Source: JAQBQQ01 sp964633955 (GTDB lineage: Bacteria > Patescibacteriota > Gracilibacteria > Peribacterales > Peribacteraceae). Taken from it: a stretch of DNA of 64,000 bases. Made by a program: the position numbers and the translations under genes. The stretch is from assembly GCA_964633955.1 (NCBI GenBank), contig CAZWIA010000002.1:1-64000 (forward strand), read 5' to 3'. The number at the start of each line of letters is the position of its first letter. Within the stretch, counting starts at the first letter, position 1. Under the pieces are notes generated by a model that ran no database searches, was not told the origin of the DNA, and saw nothing but the letters and a program-made list of their open reading frames with translations. Below, in pieces: positions 35,049 to 42,982 of this stretch.

Positions 35049-35094
35049 AGGGGCGGCATTGTACGCCGGACAGGTTGGATGACAAGGCGCCGGT

Positions 35095-35252
35095 TTCCGG
35101 ACACGTCCAAACGACCGTTGCGTGGCTGAGCTCTATTCCCTGGAATCCCAGGTGGGTGACCGCAGCCCTACCTCCACGGAGGAGAGCGATTAAGCCTCCC
35201 TTAGAGCAGGTCAGGAAAAAAGCATATGGCCACCTGACGTATCGTCCAGACT
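35095..35252 (-). ncRNA. Candidate structured RNA, 6S-like
   Basis: A non-coding stretch upstream of dgt. On the minus strand TCGACA (-35), 17 nt, TACCCT (-10 at 35259-35264) predicts a start near 35252. The first nucleotides GGACGATACGTC pair with GACGTGTCC at 35099-35107 to close a rod of about 150 nt. Inside are GGGAGG/CCTCC, CCTCCGTGGAGG and the 3'-side hairpin CACCTGGGATTCCAGGG followed by AATAGAGCTCAGCC, which resembles the E. coli 6S 3' side (CACCUUGAACC..GGGUUACAGCC). No terminator T-run is seen. The 6S identity is tentative. Confidence 0.4.
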
Positions 35253-35287
35253 CCGCTGAGGGTAACAAAAACCGCTGCGGTTGTCGA

Positions 35288-35380
35288 TGAAAATAGAGCG
35301 CGAATATGGAATGCCGAATGTCGACTGTGGATGCTTCCTCTGCCTCGACATTCCATATTCCACATGCAACATTCGGTCGT
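35288..35380. repeat. Palindromic element, ATTCGATATTCGAC type
   Basis: GAATATGGAATGCCGAATGT (left) and CGACATTCCATATTCCACAT (right) are inverted arms. The right arm ends 4 bp from the stop of the glycosyltransferase gene. Confidence 0.82.
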
Positions 35381-35383
35381 CCA

Positions 35384-36493
35384 TCACGCCGCGCAACCCA
35401 ATTCCCGGTACGCCCGCTCCACGGCCTCCCGCATCCGCCCGCGAAACTGATCCGCATGGAACGGCCGCGCATGATGGCGGATGCGCTCCGGGTCAAACAC
35501 CCGCTCTTCAAACCGGCCAATGGCATCCGTCACGGCGTCCACGGTCTGCTCCGGGAAGAACACGCCCGTGATCCCGTCCTGCACCGTGTCCACCACGCCC
35601 CCGCGGCCGTAGGCGATGACCGGCGTGCCGCACGCCTGCGCCTCCATGGGGATGATGCCGGCATCCTCCAGCTGCGGCGTGAGGAGCGCCTTGGCCCGGC
35701 CGTAGAGGGACGGGAGCTCAACCTCCGGCACGTAGCCCAGGAATTGTACCGTGGGACCGGCCATGGCGCGGAGCCGCCGCTCGTCCTGCCCGGTTCCGGC
35801 AATCACCAGCGGGAAGCGGAGGGTATTGGCGGCCCGGATGAGGAGATCAAACCGCTTGTAGGGCACCAGCCGGCCAATGGCCAGGTAGGCGCTCCGCTGC
35901 TCCATGGAGAGAAGCGGCACGCGGTAGAAGGCGTCCCCCGCCGGCGGCAGGATCACCTGGGCGTCCCGGGCGTAGGTGCGCCGGACGCGGTCGGCGCTCT
36001 CCGTGGAGTTGGCAAGGAAATGGTCCACCCGCGCGGCCGTGGTGAGATCCCAGCGCCTCAGCCGCTTGAGCTGCCGCCGGACCGTTCCGCGCAGGAGCCG
36101 CGGCACGCGGAAGTCCCGGAGGTACTGCTCCTCCATCTCCCAGGCGTAGCGCATGGGCGTGTGGCAGTAGCAGACGTGGAGGGCGTTTGGCGGCGGCACG
36201 ATTCCCTTGGCCACCGCGTGGGAGGAACTGAGAATGACATCGAATCCCCGCAGATCGATCCCCTCCACCGCCCGCGGCATGAGCGGCAGGAGGACCTGGT
36301 GGTTGCCGGTCAGGCGGTACAGCCGCTGCAGGGGCGTGACGCGGATGTCCCGATCGGCCAGCGGCCCGAGCGCACGCGGCCGCGCCACCGTGGTGAAGAG
36401 CGGGGCTTCCGGCCAGAGAGCCGTCCATTCCCGCACGGCGTGCTCCGCTCCGCCGTAGACCGTGAGCCAATCGCAGACGATCGCCACGCGCAT
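35384..36493 (-). CDS. Glycosyltransferase family 4 (WbaZ-like)
   Basis: GT-B retaining glycosyltransferase, 369 aa: MRVAIVCDWLTVYGGAEHAVREW (acceptor side), CHTPMRYAWEMEEQYL, FLANSTESADRVRRTY, AYLAIGRLVPYKRFDLLIRA (donor domain start), and EDAGIIPMEAQACGTPVIAYGRGGVVDTV (nucleotide-sugar site, E-x7-E type). It resembles GDP-mannose-using enzymes of polysaccharide synthesis; donor and acceptor are not known. Divergent from ftsQ, separated by a CCCTTGTCACC-type repeat. Confidence 0.9.
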   Translation of the reverse strand: MRVAIVCDWLTVYGGAEHAVREWTALWPEAPLFTTVARPRALGPLADRDIRVTPLQRLYRLTGNHQVLLPLMPRAVEGIDLRGFDVILSSSHAVAKGIVPPPNALHVCYCHTPMRYAWEMEEQYLRDFRVPRLLRGTVRRQLKRLRRWDLTTAARVDHFLANSTESADRVRRTYARDAQVILPPAGDAFYRVPLLSMEQRSAYLAIGRLVPYKRFDLLIRAANTLRFPLVIAGTGQDERRLRAMAGPTVQFLGYVPEVELPSLYGRAKALLTPQLEDAGIIPMEAQACGTPVIAYGRGGVVDTVQDGITGVFFPEQTVDAVTDAIGRFEERVFDPERIRHHARPFHADQFRGRMREAVERAYRELGCAA

Positions 36494-36539
36494 GGGGAGA
36501 GAATAGCGAATATTTCAGGTATTTCGAGCAGACCGGACG

Positions 36540-36598
36540 GGTGACGAGGGCCCTTGTCACCGTTTATCCCCTTTCCGCCCTTGTCGCCCTTCCGTTCG
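36540..36598. repeat. Palindromic-element arm, CCCTTTTCACCC type
   Basis: GGTGACGAGGG / CCCTTGTCACC followed by CCCCTTTCCGCCCTTGTCGC-like units. The units match the arms of the four-helix-bundle element at 49009-49629. Confidence 0.6.
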
Positions 36599-36661
36599 CA
36601 GCACAGCAGAACATGGGCTATGCAAGGGCGTCCCCGGCCGGACTCCGTTACACTGGCCGCC

Positions 36662-37594
36662 GTGCCCGCGCGCAAGAAGCACCCCGCGCGGCGGACCGTC
36701 CGCCGCTCCACTCCCAGAAACGCCACGGCCGTGCGGACGGTGGTGGCCCGCCGCCACGCCCGCACCGCGCGCCTGCGCCGGGAGAGGGCGCTGCGGTGGC
36801 AGCGCCGTGCCGCGCGCGGGTGGAACCAGCTGCGCGCGACCGTACGCCGGTGGTGGCTCACGGCGCTCATTGCGGGAAGCGCCCTGGCGATGGTCATCAT
36901 CCTCTTCTCCCCGCTCCTGCAGGTGCGGGAGATCCGCGTGAGCCGGAAGGACGCGCGGCTGGATGTAGAGGCGGTGCTCCGGGCGCTCCAGCCGCTCTTT
37001 GGCCGGCACTTGCTGCTCGTGACGGCGGGAGACGCGGAGGCGCGGATCCGGTCCGTCCTGCCGGACGTGGCGGCCGTACGGCTGAAGCGCCACGCGCCAT
37101 CCCGCCTGGCCGTCACGGTGGAGCAGGAAGCGCTTGCCGCCCGCATCACGCTGCACCCCGTCCGGCAGGAGGCGGCCGGCACCGGCGCGCAGGCGGTTCC
37201 CGCAGCCGAACACCACTACCTCACCGTGAGCGGCCTCTACGTGCGGCTGCCCATTGCCGCCTCCGGCGCCCTGCTTCCGGAAGTGAAGGTGACGGACATT
37301 CCCGCGCTCCCGCAGCCGGGCACGCGCTTGGTGCCGCCGGAGCTCCTCACGCGCATGCGGGAGGCCGAACGGATCCTCACGGAGGAATTTGGCGCCGCGG
37401 TGCCCTACCGCACCATCCACGTGCGGGCACGGGAGTTCCACCTGAGCGTGGGCCGGTGGAGCCTGTGGTTTGACCTCACAAGCCCCCTTTCAGACCAGCT
37501 CAGCCGCTACCGCACCTTCCTCCAGTCCCCGGGTGTCCGGGAGGCCAGCCAGTACGTGGACCTGCGGCTGGCCGGGATGATCGTATACCGATAG
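36662..37594 (+). CDS. ftsQ: Cell division protein FtsQ
   Basis: Bitopic divisome protein, 310 aa, from the GTG that follows TACACT by 7 nt. A strongly basic cytoplasmic N-terminus (about 60 residues rich in Arg) is followed by one membrane segment (LTALIAGSALAMVIILFSPLL, about 61-81) and a POTRA domain beginning VREIRVSRKDARLDVEAVLRALQPLFGRHLLLV. The FtsQ/DivIB beta domain covers the rest and ends in YVDLRLAGMIVYR, the typical FtsQ end motif. ftsA, ftsZ and mur genes are not adjacent. Confidence 0.9.
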   Translation: MPARKKHPARRTVRRSTPRNATAVRTVVARRHARTARLRRERALRWQRRAARGWNQLRATVRRWWLTALIAGSALAMVIILFSPLLQVREIRVSRKDARLDVEAVLRALQPLFGRHLLLVTAGDAEARIRSVLPDVAAVRLKRHAPSRLAVTVEQEALAARITLHPVRQEAAGTGAQAVPAAEHHYLTVSGLYVRLPIAASGALLPEVKVTDIPALPQPGTRLVPPELLTRMREAERILTEEFGAAVPYRTIHVRAREFHLSVGRWSLWFDLTSPLSDQLSRYRTFLQSPGVREASQYVDLRLAGMIVYR

Positions 37595-37724
37595 AAAGAA
37601 CGCCGTATCAGAAGTATGGCGATCGGAACGCCAAGGATATATTGACAACAAAGGGCCGATCCTTATCATGCTTCGGGTCCAGATACGTCATCTGGATCAT
37701 CTTTGGCATCACAGGAGCGATCTC

Positions 37725-38186
37725 ATGTACAAAGTACGGATCACCGTCCTTTCCCTCGTCCTCACTGTCGTGGCGGTCAGCCTGACCGTTCCCACGGCCC
37801 GGGGGTGGGGGCCCGGAGCCATCAGTTGCCTCAAATCTGGTGATATCACAAGCATGACCGCTGTGGCTCCATGCTGCAACGCGCCCGACAAGGCAAGTGG
37901 CCACGTGTATTACTGGGTGGACTGCTCAACCAAGGGCAACCAGGTCTGTCAGACCTGCCTCCTGGTTATGCATTTTCGCCTGGATGGCCAGGACTGGATC
38001 TTCCAGCACTCATCCATGGAAGACAAAACAGGGCAGTGCCAACTGACCCCGCATGACAATGATTACGCATGGCAGGCAACTTTTACGCACGCCAGCTCCC
38101 ACAAGACCCTGGCGTACCTCTATAGCGAACCATGCAGCCAGAACGGCAATCTGTTGGATCAAGATGTGGTCTACTGGTCGCTGTGA
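37725..38186 (+). CDS. Secreted cysteine-rich hypothetical protein
   Basis: 153 aa from MYKVRITVLSLVLTVVAVSLTVPTARG (signal peptide); eight or more Cys follow, including CC and CxxC pairs (PCCNAP, CQTC), suggesting disulfide bonds outside the cell. No family is recognised. It has a real Shine-Dalgarno (AGGAG 8 nt before ATG). A second secreted gene follows after 36 bp, so the two probably form an operon. Confidence 0.7.
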   Translation: MYKVRITVLSLVLTVVAVSLTVPTARGWGPGAISCLKSGDITSMTAVAPCCNAPDKASGHVYYWVDCSTKGNQVCQTCLLVMHFRLDGQDWIFQHSSMEDKTGQCQLTPHDNDYAWQATFTHASSHKTLAYLYSEPCSQNGNLLDQDVVYWSL

Positions 38187-38222
38187 CCAGTGGCGTTCCC
38201 CGCGTCGAAAGAGGAGCCGATC

Positions 38223-38786
38223 ATGAAGAAGAAGAGCTGGATGATTGAGGTCTTTTTGGTGGCGGGCATCATGTGCCTCATCGCCACGTCTGCGCTCATG
38301 CCGCGGAACACCACGGCTGAGGAGCAGCCCACGCCGCCCCACAAGGCGGCCCAAGCCCCACCTTCACCCATGCAGCCCAACACCGGCTACCGCCGGTTCC
38401 ATGTCCCCAATCGGAATCTGGAGTGCCCAAACGGCCTGGTGCAGTTCTCCGTCATTACGGAGTTCTGGCACGGGTCACGGCTAGCCCGGATTCCGGAACT
38501 GGAGATGGTCTACCTGGAGGTAGAGGTGTTCGGGAAGAAGCAGAACATCATGGAGGATACTCCGTTCTACACACAGAAAACCCCCATGGTCTTTGTCCCT
38601 CAACTGGGGGGGGACTACTTCTCCGTGGAGGAAGTCCCATTCAGCTTTCCCATGCAGCCCGGGAAATACACGATCCGGGTGAGCATGAAGAGCCCCATCC
38701 CGGAAACCCGTATCCGGGGGGAGGACAGGGAGACTACCCCTGCCACCATCCTCAAGAGCACGCTCCTGAACGCAGAGGTTCAGTAA
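38223..38786 (+). CDS. Secreted hypothetical protein, second in operon
   Basis: 187 aa from MKKKSWMIEVFLVAGIMCLIATSALM (signal peptide). The mature part is beta-rich, with RFHVPNRNLECPNGLVQFSV and YFSVEEVPFSFPMQPGKYTIRVSM, resembling an immunoglobulin-like or calycin fold in appearance only. Function unknown. Shine-Dalgarno AGAGGAG lies 7 nt before ATG. A hairpin GGGGAGCCTTGCGGCTCCCC follows at about 38806-38825. Confidence 0.7.
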   Translation: MKKKSWMIEVFLVAGIMCLIATSALMPRNTTAEEQPTPPHKAAQAPPSPMQPNTGYRRFHVPNRNLECPNGLVQFSVITEFWHGSRLARIPELEMVYLEVEVFGKKQNIMEDTPFYTQKTPMVFVPQLGGDYFSVEEVPFSFPMQPGKYTIRVSMKSPIPETRIRGEDRETTPATILKSTLLNAEVQ

Positions 38787-38805
38787 TGCGTGATGCCATC
38801 CTGCC

Positions 38806-38835
38806 GGGGAGCCTTGCGGCTCCCCGGCGTTTTTG
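38806..38835 (+). terminator. Terminator of the secreted-protein operon
   Basis: GGGGAGCC-TTGC-GGCTCCCC followed by GGCGTTTTTG, 20 nt after the stop. Confidence 0.8.
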
Positions 38836-38939
38836 TGCGGCGGCGCTACCAGATGACAACACTAAAGGCCCATATGTTCGCCGTAAAATCCGGCCTACTG
38901 CTTCGCGGACGGGGGGAGTGCGGGTAGAATCCAAGCCTC

Positions 38940-39800
38940 ATGGTGCTCCCCGTGCTGTCTGTGCTGCTTTTGGGCATGGTGCCGGCCGTCCTGCCGGGCT
39001 TGGACGCGGCGCAGATCGTTCCGCCGGACATCGCCGCGCCAAGCGTTCTGGTGGACCACCCGGAGGAGTGGACGGATCCGCTCACCGCGTCCGGCGTACT
39101 GGTCTTTGATCTTCTGAGCGGCCAGGACGTGGCGGGCCGCGCCACGGACGCCCGCATGCCCATCGCCAGCCTCACCAAGCTCATGACGGCGCTCATCATC
39201 GCGGAGACGCACGGAATGGAGGAGATCGTCACCATTCCCCAGGCCGTGAGCGGCGTAGAGGGCCAGACCGTCCGCCTCATGCCCGGTGAGCGGTACACGG
39301 TGGGAGACCTGCTCACGGCCACGCTGGTGCAATCCGCCAATGACGCGGCGGTAGCGCTGGCCCACTACCACTCCGGCTCCGTCCCCGCCTTTGCAGAAGA
39401 GATGAACCTGCGCGCCGGGATGCTAGGGCTCCGAGGCACGGCCTTCCGGAACCCGACGGGCCTGGATGAGCCGGGGCACTACTCCACGCTGCGGGACCTC
39501 AAATGGCTCTCCGTAGCCGCGCTGCGCCACCCGGAGATCCGGTCGCGCATGGGACGGCCGCAGGCCACCATTGTGAGCCGGGACGGCCGGACGGTTACCC
39601 TCCACCACACGCACGCGCTGGTGAAGCCGGAATCCGCGGTCCTCCTGGGCAAGACGGGCACAACTCCCTTGGCAGGCCAATGCCTGGTGTCCCTGGTGCG
39701 GGGCAGCAGCCGTACGTACGTGGTCATCCTGCTCGGCTCGCGCGACCGGTACGCGGACATGCGCCGCGTCCTCAGAGATATCGCCGCCCTGCCTGTCTAG
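38940..39800 (+). CDS. dacA: D-alanyl-D-alanine carboxypeptidase (penicillin-binding protein)
   Basis: Serine peptidase S11 trimming peptidoglycan pentapeptides outside the membrane, 286 aa. Signal-like N-terminus PVLSVLLLGMVPAVLPG. Catalytic motifs: SLTK (SxxK, about 77-80), SAN (about 130) and GKTGTT (about 239-244). TAGAAT lies 9 nt before the ATG, so the mRNA is probably leaderless. The C-terminal anchoring helix of classical PBP5 is absent. An M23 peptidase gene follows 8 bp after the stop, so the two are likely co-transcribed. Confidence 0.96.
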   Translation: MVLPVLSVLLLGMVPAVLPGLDAAQIVPPDIAAPSVLVDHPEEWTDPLTASGVLVFDLLSGQDVAGRATDARMPIASLTKLMTALIIAETHGMEEIVTIPQAVSGVEGQTVRLMPGERYTVGDLLTATLVQSANDAAVALAHYHSGSVPAFAEEMNLRAGMLGLRGTAFRNPTGLDEPGHYSTLRDLKWLSVAALRHPEIRSRMGRPQATIVSRDGRTVTLHHTHALVKPESAVLLGKTGTTPLAGQCLVSLVRGSSRTYVVILLGSRDRYADMRRVLRDIAALPV

Positions 39801-39808
39801 CCTGATCC

Positions 39809-40906
39809 ATGCGGACCCCCCTCCTCCGCCGGCTCTCCGTCCGCGTGCGCATCCTGTGCGCCGCGGCATTTACACTGGGGTCCCTGCTGCCGCCCTACAT
39901 CCCGCCCGCCGCGGAGGCGGACGCCGTGGACGAGCTGCCGCCGCCGCAGTTCCTGCTGGTGGAAGACGGCTTCCTCATGAAGACCTCCACGGTGGGAGAT
40001 CCCGCCTCCCGTCTGGCCTACAGCGACGGGCTAGTCCACCGCGTGCAGCCGGGAGAGAGCTTGAACGCGATCGCGCAGCGCTACGGCATTTCCCCGCAGA
40101 CCATCCGCTGGGCCAACAGGATCACGGGCGCCGTGACCGCGGGCCAGGAACTGGTCATCCTGCCGGTGGACGGCGTGCTGCACACGGTCACGCGCGGCCA
40201 GACGGTTGGACGGATTTCCCAGCTCTATAACATCCCGGCGGAGGAGATCGCCAAGCAGAACCGCATCAAGGGGGGGTTCATCGTGGCCGGACAGCAGCTG
40301 GTCATCCCGGGCGGCCGCCCGGTTTCCGATCCCACCATCGTGGCCTCCAATCCGCCCGTTCAGCCCGCGCCCGGCCAGGACCGCCTGCGGTTTGACGGCC
40401 GGCTGCCGGACCGCAACATCGCGCTCACCTTCAGCCGGCCCGGACAGCCCACTGCTCCACGCGGCAGCGGCGGGCGCGCCGTACCGGGGGCCTCCGCACC
40501 CAAGCAGAACGTCCAACCGGTGCAGACGGCGGGCCTCCTGCAGATGCCCTGCAACAACTGCTTCTACACCCAGTACTTCCACCGCGGACACTACGCGGTG
40601 GACATCCAGACCAAGGGCGGCGGTCCCATCTTTGCCGCAGAGGGGGGCACGGTCATCCGGTCGGATACCGGTTGGAACGGCGGCTACGGGAACGTCATAG
40701 AGGTGGATCACGGCAACGGCCTCGTCACGCTCTACGCGCACAACAAGGAGCTCTACGTGACGGAGGGCGACCAGGTCAGCCGCGGCCAGCAGATCGCCTG
40801 GATGGGCAACACCGGATTCGTGTACGGCAAGACGGGCATCCACACGCACTTTGAGGTGCGGCAGAACGGCGTGAAGAAGAACCCGCAGCTGTACTTGAGT
40901 GAATAG
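39809..40906 (+). CDS. LysM-M23 peptidoglycan endopeptidase
   Basis: 365 aa: signal peptide (RVRILCAAAFTLGSLLPP), two LysM modules (HRVQPGESLNAIAQRYGISPQTIRWAN, about 76-120, and HTVTRGQTVGRISQLYNIPAEEIAKQN, about 128-175), a Pro-rich linker and a C-terminal LytM domain (GHYAVDIQTKGGGPIFAAEGG, zinc His/Asp; LVTLYAHNKELYV; GIHTHFEVR, HxH). LysM binds glycan strands, so the enzyme acts on cell-wall peptides. CNNC precedes the domain. It follows dacA by 8 bp. A palindromic element starts right at its TAG stop. Confidence 0.95.
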   Translation: MRTPLLRRLSVRVRILCAAAFTLGSLLPPYIPPAAEADAVDELPPPQFLLVEDGFLMKTSTVGDPASRLAYSDGLVHRVQPGESLNAIAQRYGISPQTIRWANRITGAVTAGQELVILPVDGVLHTVTRGQTVGRISQLYNIPAEEIAKQNRIKGGFIVAGQQLVIPGGRPVSDPTIVASNPPVQPAPGQDRLRFDGRLPDRNIALTFSRPGQPTAPRGSGGRAVPGASAPKQNVQPVQTAGLLQMPCNNCFYTQYFHRGHYAVDIQTKGGGPIFAAEGGTVIRSDTGWNGGYGNVIEVDHGNGLVTLYAHNKELYVTEGDQVSRGQQIAWMGNTGFVYGKTGIHTHFEVRQNGVKKNPQLYLSE

Positions 40907-40977
40907 TGGCAAGTGATCAGTGGTGAGCATGACGCCGTTCTGATCACTGGCCACTCACCACTGATCACTTGCCCGTC
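40907..40977. repeat. Palindromic element, AGTGGTCAGTG type
   Basis: TGGCAAGTGATCAGTGGTGA (40907-40926) begins directly after the stop codon. The inverted arm TGATCACTGGCCACTCACCA continues with CTGATCACTTGCC (40941-40973). The loop is about 14 nt. Confidence 0.85.
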
Positions 40978-41019
40978 GCTTCACTGACAACCGCATTTCT
41001 GACACACTCCCTGCACTCC

Positions 41020-41136
41020 ATGCGCGAACTCCTCAAATCCCTCTACAACCTCCGCGTCACCATCCTCACCTGGATCCTGCTTGCGGGCGTCTTCACCATC
41101 CTGGCGAACGTCATTGCGGCGGGGTTGGGCGGATAA
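41020..41136 (+). CDS. Tiny single-pass membrane protein (38 aa)
   Basis: MRELLKSLYNLRVTILTWILL then AGVFTILANVIAAGLGG: a short amphipathic start followed by one transmembrane segment. Not recognised. Position is between a palindromic element and the coiled-coil gene. Support is only the clean hydrophobic pattern and its likeness in layout to the 41-aa protein at 20114, so it is uncertain. Confidence 0.4.
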   Translation: MRELLKSLYNLRVTILTWILLAGVFTILANVIAAGLGG

Positions 41137-41230
41137 CGCCACTTGCGGGAGTTCAGGAGACGCTGGGGCAATTTGCCCGAATGACTGCAACCCGCTTGTC
41201 CTACACCGTCGCGCGGGTATGATCCCGGCC

Positions 41231-41509
41231 ATGCCCGAGGCCGACGACGTCGCCACGCGGGTTCTACTGGAGCACATGCAGGCCATGCAACGAACGCTCG
41301 AAGGCCGGATGAGCGACCTGACTGGCCGCATGGACGGCCTCTCAGAGAAGATGGACCGCCAGTTCGCCGAGGTGAAGGGTGAGATCCGGCGGCTCGACCG
41401 CAAGATTGACGTGCTCACGGCCAGCGTGGACCAGATTGACGCCCGGCTAGACGCCATCGAGATCGAGAAGTTGCCCGAGCGGGTGAGGGCGCTGGAGGTG
41501 AGGCGATGA
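41231..41509 (+). CDS. Coiled-coil hypothetical protein (92 aa)
   Basis: From MPEADDVATRVLLEHMQAMQRTLEGRM. Nearly the whole chain is heptad-repeat coiled coil (LTGRMDGLSEKMDRQFAEVKG, IRRLDRKIDVLTASVDQIDAR). Similar short coiled-coil proteins are common and of unknown role. TATGAT seven nt before the ATG points to a leaderless mRNA and fixes the start over the longer open frame. Confidence 0.7.
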   Translation: MPEADDVATRVLLEHMQAMQRTLEGRMSDLTGRMDGLSEKMDRQFAEVKGEIRRLDRKIDVLTASVDQIDARLDAIEIEKLPERVRALEVRR

Positions 41510-41627
41510 TGAGCGGCTAAGAACAGGAACACCGCTCTATTGCAACACTATGTATGACCTACTTAGAAGCTACTGGCTGTATCAACATCAACAAAGGGGT
41601 GGCGGGCCACGTCGCTCACGAGCGACG

Positions 41628-41704
41628 TGGCGGGGCCAACGGGACTCGAACCCGCGACCTCCACAGTGACAGTGTGGCGCTCTAACCAGCTGAGCTATGG
41701 CCCC
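41628..41704 (-). tRNA. trnD: tRNA-Asp (GTC)
   Basis: On the minus strand GGGGCCA/TGGCCCC acceptor stem, D-arm GCTCAGCTGGTTAGAGC, anticodon loop CTGTCAC (anticodon GTC), T-arm GGTTCGAGTCC, encoded GCCA. The 3' CCA lies inside a perfect 11-bp hairpin (GCCACGTCGCT / AGCGACGTGGC, 41606-41631) that may help end transcription. Confidence 0.96.
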
Positions 41705-41747
41705 AGAGATGAAACAACCGAAGAATGATCAGTAGCTCAATTGCGCG

Positions 41748-41800
41748 AAGTCCTGAGTCTTGCCGAAGGGCTGAGCTATGGCCCCAGAGATGAAACAGAA
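41748..41800 (-). repeat. Partial tRNA-Asp copy joined to a CCTGAG..GAAGGGC repeat
   Basis: GCTGAGCTATGGCCCCAGAG and the following ATGAAACA (about 41770-41797) repeat the 5' end of tRNA-Asp and its upstream flank (41691-41718) exactly. They are joined to GCGAAGTCCTGAGTCTTGCC. The same arrangement occurs at tRNA-Trp. Confidence 0.78.
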
Positions 41801-41961
41801 GATGATGAATGGAACGGGCTGACCGGCGTCTCCCGGAGAGCCCGCGAACGGTACCAGCATTCCGGACGGCTGACAATCCTTGCCGTATCCGGCGCGGGCC
41901 GCCGGCTTGAGGTCTGGTTGCCGTCATGCTACTGTACAAATACAGTATTTATTCCATAGTT

Positions 41962-42414
41962 ATGTCTATCCACACTCCAGGCGAGTACGCGCAGATGCTC
42001 CAGCGGATCACAAATCTGCCATGTGAGGCCACGATCCTGGTGGTGGGCCCACGCGAGCACCTGCAGGGCTGGCTGCATGACGCGCAGATCCTCCACGCGC
42101 CACCCGTACGGAAGAGAGAGGAACTTGGTCCGCTGCTGCCGCCAGATTTGCACTCCGGAGAAGAGATGCTTCAGGCGCGCCTGGAAGTCACCACCGCTCT
42201 CCAGCAGCACCCCTGGCTCTGGAGCGATCTCCTGCAGCGCGAACCGGCTCTGGCCCAGGCACTTACCGATCTGCCTGCCGCCATGGACATCCACCCTCTG
42301 TCATCACCTCCGGAGCAGCAATCGATCGCCAACGGCCGCATCGCGCACCTGGTCTTCAGGCTACGGCCGCTCCTGCTCACGGCCATCCGGCAGCATCTGC
42401 GGAGCTTGCCGTAA
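41962..42414 (+). CDS. Hypothetical protein (150 aa)
   Basis: From MSIHTPGEYAQMLQRITNLPCEATILVVGPREHLQGWL. Soluble, Leu/Gln-rich, no signal peptide or recognised domain. The AT-rich stretch TTGTACAAATACAGTATTTA just upstream is promoter-like and contrasts with the GC-rich surroundings. A hairpin (AAGAGCG/CGCTCTT) follows the stop. Convergent with the next gene. Function unknown. Confidence 0.65.
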   Translation: MSIHTPGEYAQMLQRITNLPCEATILVVGPREHLQGWLHDAQILHAPPVRKREELGPLLPPDLHSGEEMLQARLEVTTALQQHPWLWSDLLQREPALAQALTDLPAAMDIHPLSSPPEQQSIANGRIAHLVFRLRPLLLTAIRQHLRSLP

Positions 42415-42419
42415 GAGGA

Positions 42420-42456
42420 AAGAGCGCAGCCGGCTGGCCACGCTCTTCTTTGGGAC
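42420..42456 (+). terminator. Probable terminator between convergent genes
   Basis: AAAGAGCG ... CGCTCTT with an internal CAGCCGGCTG hairpin, followed by CTTTGG. Confidence 0.6.
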
Positions 42457-42469
42457 ATCCGCAGAAGCA

Positions 42470-42871
42470 TTAGATGGCCACCGGCCAGCCGCCCCTCCGC
42501 AGTTCGCGATCACGATTGCCCTCAGCCTGCTCCACCCGCAGCAGCGCCTCTATCCGGTTCTTGGTGGCATTGTAGTAGCTCGCCACTAGTTCCTGGACAT
42601 CTGGGGAGACAGCATCGTCGGACAGGAGATCATCCAGCCGCTTCTCCAAGTCCTGCAGGATCTCCCGCGCGCCGGGCTGACCCATGAGCCCGGGACCCTC
42701 CGGGCCGGCCGGACCCTCGCCATTCACGCGCTCCAGAAGCTCCATGTACCCGTACGCCGCCTGGGAGCGGTCGCGCAGCTGGTCCAGCTGCTCCATCTTA
42801 TCCCGAACAGCACGAATCTCCGGGGATGAGGGATTCTCTTGGGGGCTAGAACGCTTGTGATGCATCGCCAT
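42470..42871 (-). CDS. Hypothetical soluble helical protein (133 aa)
   Basis: From MAMHHKRSSPQENPSSPEIRAVRDKM. Mostly helical with charged heptads, a Gly/Pro stretch in the middle (GEGPAGPEGPGLMG) and no recognised domain. It has the clearest sigma70 promoter of the window: TTGACA, 16 nt, TACAAT, giving a leader of about 21 nt. The strong promoter suggests an abundant product. Confidence 0.65.
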   Translation of the reverse strand: MAMHHKRSSPQENPSSPEIRAVRDKMEQLDQLRDRSQAAYGYMELLERVNGEGPAGPEGPGLMGQPGAREILQDLEKRLDDLLSDDAVSPDVQELVASYYNATKNRIEALLRVEQAEGNRDRELRRGGWPVAI

Positions 42872-42899
42872 ACGGTTTAAGGGGGAATGATTAACTTAC

Positions 42900-42927
42900 A
42901 TTGTATAACTATATTATATTTTGTCAA
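42900..42927 (-). promoter_or_regulatory. Canonical sigma70 promoter
   Basis: Minus strand TTGACA (42922-42927), 16-nt AT-rich spacer, TACAAT (42900-42905), upstream of the 133-aa gene. Confidence 0.8.
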
Positions 42928-42982
42928 ATACCCTTTCCGTCCAGGGGCAGGGTTGAAGGGAATTACGCGTTTAGCCGTTGAA

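Noticed and set aside
35384..36544. 412-aa ORF opposite the glycosyltransferase (35306-36544)
   Set aside because: Antisense shadow, His/Arg/Pro-rich, no domain; the minus-strand GT4 protein has clear motifs.
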